A DNA stretch of 64,000 nt from Liolophura sinensis. Taxonomy: Eukaryota; Mollusca; Polyplacophora; Chitonida; Chitonidae. Under the pieces are notes generated by a model. It made no database searches and was not told the origin of the DNA. It worked only from the letters and a program-made list of their open reading frames with translations. Location of the stretch: the NCBI RefSeq assembly GCF_032854445.1, contig NC_088298.1, positions 22,903,295-22,967,294 of the forward strand, written 5' to 3'. Numbering within the stretch: the stretch's first letter is position 1; every line of letters starts with the position of its first letter. The position numbers and the translations under genes were made by a program. Below, in pieces: positions 57,701 to 64,000 of this stretch.

Positions 57701-60700
57701 TAAGTAAAGATATTTTTCTGATTAACGTTGATCTTCATAATGTATATAAAAAAACAGTGCCTCGTTTGAACGAAAAATTGGCGCTTTCGATCGAGAGTGC
57801 ATTTTTGGAGGGTTATTACATAACAACCACTGTTTCGGGAGCGGTAGATCCAGGATCAATCCTGTTTCGAGTCACACCCAAACCTTAAAAAAAGGCAGTT
57901 GTAGCTTTCTCGCTTGGTGTTCTGCATGAAGGGGAGAATGCAACGACTGGTTGACCCGTATCAGTATAATGTCTTGGGCGCCGCGGCCTACTTGCCTTCG
58001 GTAAGTCGTCTCAGTGAAGCAGCACTAGATAATAGAACGGTGGAAATCCGTCCTGCGACAAGGAGGCACATTACATACACCCTAAGGATTCCTTCGTCGT
58101 CATATGACTGAAAAATTGTTGACTACGACGTTAAACCCCAAGCACTCACTCACATAGCAGCCATCTCTTTTATGGCATTATAACTTTCATGAGGTTTTCG
58201 ACCAAGTTTTATACTTCTGATTCGGAAATTTACAGAACTGTGCTGGGATTTTGATATTTACACTTTCTTATCGTACATCCCTTGGGCCGATTCTCCGCCT
58301 TACCGTTCTAGGTCCTGTCAAAATTTTAGAAACAAGATATGGGAGATAAATACGCTTTGTGCTACCTTCGTTTGCCTCTTGCAGGCTGTCAGCTCCTGAA
58401 AATGGGTCACTCTTGTAAAGTCGCTCCTTCCTCTCCTTCCGTTTCCGTCCGGAACTGTGTGCAAGATCGGAAACGTCCGACGTGGAGCGCAGCACGTACT
58501 TCTGCTACCAAATGGAAGACGTACAAGTAAATACCGGTACATATATTTTGTCTAGCTATGTTTTTATCGTAATAGTCCGACAATAGCCTGGTGTTCAAGA
58601 ACAAAATAGGGATAAATGTTTAAAATCCACCCTATCCACTCTTTTGTCTCATTTATTTATTTGATTGGTGTTTTACGCCATACTCAAGAATAGTTTACTT
58701 ATACCACGGCGACCAGCATTATGGTGGGAGGAAAGCGGACAGTGCACGGGGGAAACCCACGACCATCCGCAGGTTATTGGCAGACTTACCCACGTACGGG
58801 CGGAAAGGAAACGAGAATGGGCTGGACTTGAACTCACAGTGGCCACATTCGTGACAGGCTCCTGGACCATTGCCCAGCCCTGGCGTGCTAACTACCTTGG
58901 CCATGGAGGCCCCTCCTTCGTATCATATTTTTATTTTATCATTAAGCTAGAGTCAAGCCATAAAAAGTCTGATTCAGTCACAAGAACTCTACTTCTGGAG
59001 GTTTTGGACCTGGATATCTTTGACCGCCAAAAGACAACAGCTAAAACGTAACATGCCGTGTGTATTTGTCCCTCTCCTCTCTTCCCTCTGTCATAATTAA
59101 ATAATTTTTAATTCCAACAGTGGAGCGGAAATGGTGTAGTGTGTGTCTGGTTTAAAACTGGATTATTTATTTATTTATTTATTTTATTTATTTATTTATT
59201 TAACGTTTATGGTAGCGATCAGTTTTCTTGTTGAATAAAAACAGGACTAAAGATTCTCTATTTAAGACGTTTCTACAAGATTATTATCTTAATCTTAATG
59301 TAGGTGTATAATTTTTACCCAGTTATTACTAATAACAAGATAATATCCGCAAATCTCGTGTACATTCAATGTGCCCCAAAGCTTCTACCAGCGTGAAGCC
59401 GTTTTCTTGTGCCACATTAGTTTGCTTTCCCATGTAAAAACTCACCATGTCCTGCTCCGTTGTTAAGTCACCACGTCCAGATTTCGGTAATGGTGGCTTC
59501 CTTTCTCTGTGCGATTTCTCGCACATCGAGGACCTCCTTCCACAGTAACGATACGTGCTGGATTCTTCTTCCTCTTGAGGGACGATGATCCAGAAATTCC
59601 CATCTTTGTCCATCCGCTTAACACATGAACCATCATCCATAACGATGGGAGCATCATCTGAATGCAAAATCCCAGATTCGGCGTCTTCTCTGGACTCGGC
59701 AATAATAATATTGTCATCTAAAGAGTTTTCAAGTTCATCGCTTGAACCGTCTTCGGCGCCATCGTCGTCTGGGACAGAATCGGATGCCGCGGCGATGTAG
59801 GAAGGCTTTATGCGCAGTCCTTTAGATACGAACGTATCAGAGAGTTGACACGAGCTTCGGTCCTTAAACGAAGCTGACTGTCTCAGTTTGGACGTTGTCT
59901 TGCCGTCGTTGTTTTTGGAATCGTTGCATCTTTGTCCAGAGTGAGCCACGGAAGCTGACAGGGACGGACTTGAGAAGCACCTGACTAAAGATGAAGCTGT
60001 TCCGCCCACAGATCGTCGATCTGTAGCAGAATCCGACTTGTCCACCCTTCCAGTGTCAATTGTTATCTCTCTTTGCTTTCTGAACTCACCAAAAGAAGGG
60101 ATCCGCACACGTTTCTTGAACTCATTGAAGCTGGGAGTGTGAGAGCGAGCCCCAAGGCGTTTCGGCTCTTGGACATCGTTTTGAGACCTATGACTATTAT
60201 CAGGTTCGCCCTGTCGCATTTTACTGGACAAATTATCAACGCTGCAGCAACGGACTGGAGTACGTCCTAAAACAGGAGAGCGACCGACGCTGTCGTCTCT
60301 TTGTGACGATGCAATAGCCCCCTTTTGGGATACTACCTTTTCTCTAGCACTAGCAATACTACACGTATCTCCAGCAATTGCCTCTGTAGTCAACATACCT
60401 TTAGATTCAGAAAAAAATTCCACAGAACGTCGGTATCTTTGCCGGCGTTCTTCCCTACCCCCTATTCTCTGAGAAGAACGCGAGCGTCCCAGGGTAAGTT
60501 TTTCAGGCTCGAAATCACTACCCTGAGTGTCCATCAACTTTTCCGCGTTGGTTTTTAAGCTTTTTTGGAATCGCGGGACATTGTCACTGGCGCCTGTTCT
60601 CCCTACAGTTTTCGGTGTATCGTCTGGAGCCACAGCGACAGCTTCCGGGCGGTATTCGTGTTCTTCGCTTTTTCGGGAGACTTCGGCCTGACGTTCTCGG

Positions 60701-61467
60701 CTTCGGTCAGAGTTGGATCGGCGTGCTTCGCAAGAACTGCTCGGGGAGGAAGAAGGCATTTTTCGTATAGCAGAAACACTATCAACATTTTTCTCATTTC
60801 GTGCATCTCGTTGCTTGACAATGGCGCCTGTCGTTTCACTGTGTCCATCGGTTTCCGTCCTGCGACGATGGGCTCCAGAATTACCCAGCGCTCTATTTCG
60901 CAGTTTGGAGTTGGAATCCATGTCTTGAGATGTAAAACTTTTTGATGCATAGTTGTTGGGATCGGTTTTCCTGTATCTTTCCGTTTCCGACCGTCTGACA
61001 AGTCCTGCTCGAGGCGGAATAGAACTCTGAACTTTCCGCCCTATACATGGGTCGGTTTCTGTTCTTCGAAGTCGAGAAGAAACATCCTGGACGGAACCAC
61101 ATGTTCTGTTCTTTAAACACGGATCTGTGTCAGAACGCTGTGGCCTCAATTTAACACCATTGTCCAGTTCTCTACATTTATCTAGCACTTGTCTGTTAGC
61201 CCGGTGAGGTTGCTCTGTCCGCTCGAGTTCTTGAGAATGGTTGGAGCCAGCTTCTGTCGCACTCTTTGAATTTTTGTCCAAGTATTTCTTAAATATGGCA
61301 TTCTCTTTCATGGCGGAGAGCCTGGAGTACGAACAGTGTCCGGCAGCGGCTGGGGACGGTGACCGGAGTCTTTGCCGAAACCTGTCATTTCTGTTCAGAG
61401 AGCAGCCTCTCCTGGACTCTACTCGATCTTCCGGTTCCACAATTACGGACCTGGTGTCGGACGCCAT
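42793..61467 (-). CDS. DH-PH RhoGEF with long disordered N-terminus, 14 coding exons
   Basis: Predicted guanine-nucleotide exchange factor for Rho-family GTPases (the Dbl-homology domain catalyses GDP release, the PH domain assists). Exons in order: 61467-59446, 58501-58366, 56311-56223, 55960-55829, 54882-54787, 54089-53925, 52784-52629, 51442-51359, 51138-50993, 50336-50222, 49934-49839, 49388-49230, 43865-43767, 42915-42793 (stop). All splice phases agree, giving 1205 residues. The start is ATG 61467 in GCCATGG; the open frame continues nine codons upstream without another ATG. Domain order: Ser/Arg-rich disordered region (1-about 700), linker, CSDC/CKKC motif, DH (about 845-1045), PH (about 1075-1190). 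Which Dbl subfamily it belongs to could not be decided by eye. The 5.4-kb intron between the last PH exons carries other gene relics. Confidence 0.88.
44430..45763 (+). pseudogene. THAP-domain gene relic in the RhoGEF PH intron
   Basis: Exon-like segment 44436-44784 encodes a C2CH THAP zinc finger: TCAAYGSSSQ, GIFFAFPKNSATRKIW, NFDLKYHHKLCSRHF and LITDAMP. The second zinc Cys is Ser (CAAYGS where CAAYGC is usual), and no ATG precedes the domain. After the (CAA)n run at 44727-44742 a neighbouring frame gives THHTKAFTKRNRKR up to a possible donor GAG/GTAGGG. Possible later exons are 45299-45462 (TVDKLMEEFQKDKENADLET, in-frame TGA, then FQVHVTRSVATQIGKARQKT) and 45720-45763. THAP proteins are DNA-binding and often transposase-derived. 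The breaks suggest a decayed copy. Confidence 0.6.
46332..47445 (-). pseudogene. P2X7 ballast-type zinc domain protein relic
   Basis: Two minus-strand exons. The first starts at ATG 47445 (MSYCETDILEIPMCMPPIDP, then a Ser/Asp/Glu stretch) and ends at a donor GTAACT after 47232. The second (46535-46332, acceptor TTATTTTCAG) encodes CDCVNSVLMPTNVECLCCQE, then ACITEHQGF and a C-terminal helix, stop at 46332-46334. The C-x-C...M-P-T...E-C-x-C-C...C-I-T pattern is the P2X7 cytoplasmic ballast/zinc domain, which is common as a stand-alone protein in aquatic invertebrates. Two frame changes are needed: one near 47270 and one near 46470, between CLCCQE and ACIT. A pseudogene or two sequence errors would explain this. 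Confidence 0.62.
47115..47205 (-). mobile_element. SINE family 1, 3' fragment, reverse orientation
   Basis: TTTATTTATTTGATTGGCGA and ACTACGGCGGCCACCATAGC match the reversed family-1 3' half. Confidence 0.65.
50366..50430 (-). mobile_element. SINE tail fragment, reverse orientation
   Basis: TTATTTATTTATTTCATTTG followed by a short family-1-like piece; the rest is lost. Confidence 0.4.
51486..51713 (-). mobile_element. SINE family 1, reverse orientation, nearly full length
   Basis: TTTTAATTGGTGTTTTACGT, CGACCAGCATTATGGTGGGA, GAGCTGGACTTGAACTTACA and GAGCTATGGAGGCCCC give tail, body, B-box and A-box regions in order. It lies upstream of the RhoGEF exon 51442-51359. Confidence 0.85.
53200..53420 (-). 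mobile_element. SINE family 1, reverse orientation, degenerate
   Basis: GTTTTACGCCGTACTAAAGG, ATAATTATGGTGGGAGGAAA and GCTAACCACAAGG mark body and head in an intron of the RhoGEF gene. Confidence 0.7.
54338..54416. repeat. Pyrimidine-rich tract
   Basis: Two C/T-rich blocks (CCCCCTCCCCTTCCCCTGAC; CTGCCTCTCCCCTCCCCTTC) about 30 bp apart in a RhoGEF intron. They read as purine-rich on the coding strand. Confidence 0.7.
54425..54570 (-). mobile_element. SINE family 3-like fragment, reverse orientation
   Basis: GATTTATTGGCGTTTAACGC and CCACCGACCTTCGGCAGGTA match the complement of the family-3 body. Confidence 0.5.
56640..56890 (-). mobile_element. SINE family 1, reverse orientation, adjoining the second TIR element
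   Basis: CATTTGATTCGTGTTTTACG, AGCATGACGGTGGGAGGAAG, GATCTGGACTTGAGCTCCTG and GACCACGAAGGCCC. Only 15 bases separate it from the TIR element, exactly as in copy 1. Confidence 0.8.
56906..58316. mobile_element. Non-autonomous TIR DNA transposon (copy 2), empty pogo site, SINE inside
   Basis: Left end AGGACCTGGTATGGTAAGGC (56906), right end CGCCTTACCGTTCTAGGTCCT-like (to 58316). The interior aligns with copy 1 along its length. At about 57170 the sequence passes through ACCACAAATGTAACTTTCTG without interruption, where copy 1 has the pogo element at the TA. This copy is instead interrupted by a family-2 SINE (57832-58154). Confidence 0.75.
57832..58154 (+). mobile_element. SINE family 2 inside the TIR element
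   Basis: GGTAGATCCAGGATCAATCC, GACTGGTTGACCCGTATCAG and TACGACGTTAAACCCCAAGC with a short CACT tail. The copy-1 TIR element lacks it at the matching place. Confidence 0.85.
58647..58916 (-). mobile_element. SINE family 1, reverse orientation, full length
   Basis: TTATTTGATTGGTGTTTTAC, CGACCAGCATTATGGTGGGA, GGGCTGGACTTGAACTCACA and TTGGCCATGGAGGCCCCT give a complete reversed element, between the first two coding exons of the RhoGEF gene. Confidence 0.88.
59163..59205. repeat. (TTTA)n microsatellite
   Basis: About ten TTTA repeats with one interruption. Confidence 0.9.
59446..61467 (-). other. N-terminal 674-codon exon of the RhoGEF gene
   Basis: A single large exon, rich in Ser, Arg, Asp and Lys and predicted to be disordered by composition. 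It holds a recurring R-R-[ST]-x-[ST]-[DE] theme (QRSDTDPC, LRRTETDPC, VRRSETERY, RRRTETDGH, ARRSNSDRS) and a pair PSFNEFKK / PSFGEFRK. Near the end is DGNFWIIVPQEEE. The donor is GTGAGT immediately after the Met codon at 59448-59446 (…TTEQDM). The reading frame runs on to 59329 without a stop, so an unspliced or intron-retained end is also possible. Confidence 0.85.
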
Positions 61468-62450
61468 GGCAGAACAGTCAGATATCGCGCACACTTAACG
61501 AGATGCACGAACGGTATGAACGTTAGTCGTTAACCAACATGATCGCAGAGTGGCAGTATAAAAAATAAATGAGTTCTTACCATGCAAATTGTAGTCTTGT
61601 GAACCATTTAACTGTAGCGTGGCTGAAAGCTTGGTTCATTCCGCAAGAGAACGTTTCATTAGCAAAAAGGACACCAGAAATGATATCAAGCTACTTGTTC
61701 CGATAATAAACTGTAAACATCTCAGTGAGTAACACAGTCAGTCCAACATCTTCAGAGATTCAAATCCTAAACTGGACACAAATACAAAACTTTCACCGAC
61801 GCCCAGTTCACAGCTTTTTAAAAAATGTCAGATTTTTCTGCACTTCGAGCTCCGTTACAGTCGTGGACATCCAGCTGTGGTATCCTCAATGCGCAATCAA
61901 GTAATCCAAGGTTAACGGTCGTACATACCCTTGTGTATTACCCTTGTGTACATACCCTGGCTTTGGTAAAGCCAGCTACAACCCCAGCCAGGATATACAG
62001 GCTGTGTTGCCTGAACTCTGATAACTACTCGTTCTTCTCTCTCCAAACACAGTGGGCATAACGCATTGGCCGTCTGTGTGAGAACAAACAACGTACCTGC
62101 CAACTAACTACCTCAGGTAAATCGGTGACGGCCTAGGTTAGTTATGCCGCTATTGTAGTTTTGTGAGTATTTAGATATGTTGGATAAGATTAGTAATCCC
62201 GAGTATATTGTTCAATTGTATACGCCGTTAATCCAACGCGTCATACTCAGTTCACGATAGCCGTCCATATCGCTAGAAAAGTCTGAGGGCCCAAATCGCT
62301 TACAGCTGTCCTGAAATCGACCATTGTTGGACATAATCAAATAAGATTTTCTATATACCCGTGCTGTTCGGCTTAGCCGAGAGGAAGAAAAAAACTGAGG
62401 GAAGGGGTGGGTAAATCCGGACTTTTGCGGATTATCGGATTAACGCATTA
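61468..62450 (-). promoter_or_regulatory. Upstream region of the RhoGEF gene (5' UTR/promoter, undefined)
   Basis: Directly upstream of the minus-strand start codon and without supported exons. No clear TATA box or CpG-rich block could be fixed by eye, so the promoter position is inferred only from gene orientation. Confidence 0.3.
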
Positions 62451-62689
62451 CTAGCTTGGGCTTCAACATGTTTGTTCTAGAGTTATGCCCCCAACCAAAG
62501 CACTACGACACAGAACAACCTGGAGAAGTACTCCAATTCAGTTTCCTTTACATTTCTGAGAATATAATACACATTGAACTTTATTTCATTATGTCTGTGA
62601 GTTCTGTAACTATTTTCGTTTCAGTGCCTGTCATACAGTGCTTATACTTTCGAATAGTCTGTAGAATTAACAGAGAAGCAACTTGAGAG

Positions 62690-62970
62690 CAGGTTAACAC
62701 AACAAATTTATGCATAAATGCACACAAAAAACACTTGTCTTGTACGAACACAAACTTGAGTTCTTTCCTACAAAAATCTTGTGTCATATTTGAAGAACCG
62801 TATCTTGTGTTGAATTTACACAAGGTCATGTGTGTATTTCATTATTTTGTGTCACAAACATAATGTGTACTTCGCATTTATCTCATATTTGTGTTGGGGG
62901 AATACATTTCTGTGTTGAATGAAAACAACACGACTTATCGTGTTAGATTTCAACACAGGTGTCTTTTGTG
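62690..62970. repeat. AACACA/TGTGTT-rich repeat block
   Basis: Many short inverted pairs such as TTGTGTTGAATTTACACAA and TTCAACACAGG. CACACAAAAAACACTTGTCT (62729) recurs as CACACATAAAACACTTGTCT near 63563, with a second AACACAG-rich stretch (63563-63665). Looks like a small palindromic dispersed repeat; family unknown. Confidence 0.5.
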
Positions 62971-64000
62971 TGTGAATTACCGGAGAGATTGCAGTCTCTG
63001 GGCTGTTTTCGTTATTTTAAGGTATAAAACAAAATCTATCTAGATTTTTCCAGTGCCTTCTGCAATTTCTTAAAGGCATAATACATTAGAGTGTTTGAAG
63101 GTGTGGTCAAGGAAATATATACAGACAAGTTCTTCCGCCTAATATAGTTATATAAAAATATAATCAAATGAATTTTCTTCATGGCTACTTTCTTTGCAAA
63201 CCCGAAATTGTTACATACCGCTTTAACATATGTGAATAAACCGAATATGGCTTAAAGTTCTTTTATGTTTGTTGCATTTTATCATATTTGATAGCGCTAG
63301 TGTGCTAACCAACGGCGCCACGAAGGTCCCCCTGATTGCTTTGAGGAAATGCTACTGTTTTATACGTGACAAAGGTACATTATCTGTATTTACATACAAT
63401 CACACGTTATTGAGAACAACACTTTTGCAACAGTATTAGAAATTAGATAATGGCCGGGAGGTTGGCACGCTTGTCTTAACGGTTATTACTGGCAAATGAA
63501 ACCCAGGGATAAAACACCAGCCTCTGGCAAGCTACTAAAATGCCTACGCATGTGCGGCGTGCACACATAAAACACTTGTCTTGAAATCTAACACAGTAAC
63601 TGATTCAACACAGAAATGTGTACTTCAAATTTGTTCAACAATTTTACAAAATAATAAAACACAAAGTTGTAGCGCAAACGGCCGCACGAGCGTTGTCTAC
63701 CGCTAATGAAAAAAATAAAAGCAGGGGAATCACAATAAAGTTTCACATTCAAACCCGCATCTCGTCTTACTCAGTTTGATTTATTTGACTCGATTTTTAC
63801 CCCATACTCAAAAATATTTAAGAATACGCTAACCACTCCGTCAAGGAGGACGTTATTTGATTAATCAACAGTATTATATCCAAGTCAGTGATGTGTATGG
63901 TGAACAGCTCACCAATGTCAAAAGAGTGTCAATTGTGATGGAAGTCATTCCAATCCATTGATATGATTTTGTTGTTTGCTGGAGTAGGCCTTTAATTCTT
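62971..64000. other. Intergenic end of window
   Basis: AT-rich; a second AACACA-rich stretch at 63563-63665 and a reversed SINE family 1 tail fragment at about 63772-63830 (GATTTATTTGACTCGATTTT). No gene recognised. Confidence 0.5.

Larger units (their letters stand above)
53925..58501 (-). other. Linker exons and CxxC/CxxC motif before the DH domain
   Basis: Exons 58501-58366 (KYVLRSTSDVSDLAHSSG..), 56311-56223 (KLFHATSYISMGNASS..), 55960-55829 (MTDSESGRGIRRNRG..), 54882-54787 (ESNDKLRKQSKRFSEHH..) and 54089-53925. The last has CSDC, 13 residues, then CKKC, a likely small zinc-binding element, and continues straight into the first DH helix (RKRTLMEIVDTEGTYRRDL). Acceptors and donors are canonical. 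The exon at 55960 begins with ATG after its acceptor, a possible alternative start. Confidence 0.8.

Noticed and set aside
59329-59445. Continuation of the large RhoGEF exon to a stop at 59329
   Set aside because: A strong GTGAGT donor after 59446 joins in phase 0 to the exon at 58501, so the rest is probably intron; retained only as an alternative end.

Overview
The window is eukaryotic, intron-rich and repeat-dense. Genes are split into short exons with GT-AG introns. Dispersed tRNA-derived SINEs end in (AAAT)n or (CACT)n tails. The gene families present (a DPP4-type peptidase, a DH-PH RhoGEF, an LRR/Toll-like receptor relic, a THAP domain, a P2X7-type zinc domain, a pogo transposase) fit a marine lophotrochozoan. 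A mollusc is the best guess, from the SINE tails; the species cannot be named from sequence alone.

Region 1 (1-24.1 kb, + strand): one gene for a dipeptidyl-peptidase-4-like serine peptidase (S9B). Twenty exons can be placed between 337 and 23070 with consistent splice phases, giving 664 residues. The N-terminus lies upstream of the window. The catalytic Ser, Asp and His are all present, as is the double Glu that binds the substrate amino terminus. Its introns carry five long tandem arrays with units of about 57, 76, 708, 83 and 44 bp. The 708-bp array is the most unusual object here. Each unit has two hairpins whose loops display the nonanucleotide TAGTATTAC on the minus strand, and each hairpin is preceded by a pair of 11-bp direct repeats 20 bp apart. 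This is the layout of a rolling-circle replication origin of circular Rep-encoding (CRESS) DNA replicons.

Region 2 (24.1-32.3 kb): intergenic, with minisatellites (44, 41 and 33 bp units) and SINEs; no gene recognised.

Region 3 (32.3-39.2 kb): a nested transposon stack. A non-autonomous TIR element (32514-36945) was hit by a 3.38-kb pogo-family transposon (32791-36172) with matching TIRs, a TA target duplication and a nearly intact DD35D transposase. The same TIR element occurs again at 56906-58316 without the pogo insert, so it acts as an empty site. Next to it lies a decayed LRR receptor with an internal 37-bp minisatellite that breaks the frame.

Region 4 (42.8-61.5 kb, - strand): a 14-coding-exon gene for a predicted 1205-residue RhoGEF. 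It has a long disordered Ser/Arg-rich N-terminal exon, a small CxxC/CxxC motif, then DH and PH domains. Its 5.4-kb PH intron holds a THAP-domain relic (+) and a P2X7-ballast-domain relic (-).

Region 5 (61.5-64 kb): upstream and intergenic sequence with no recognisable gene.
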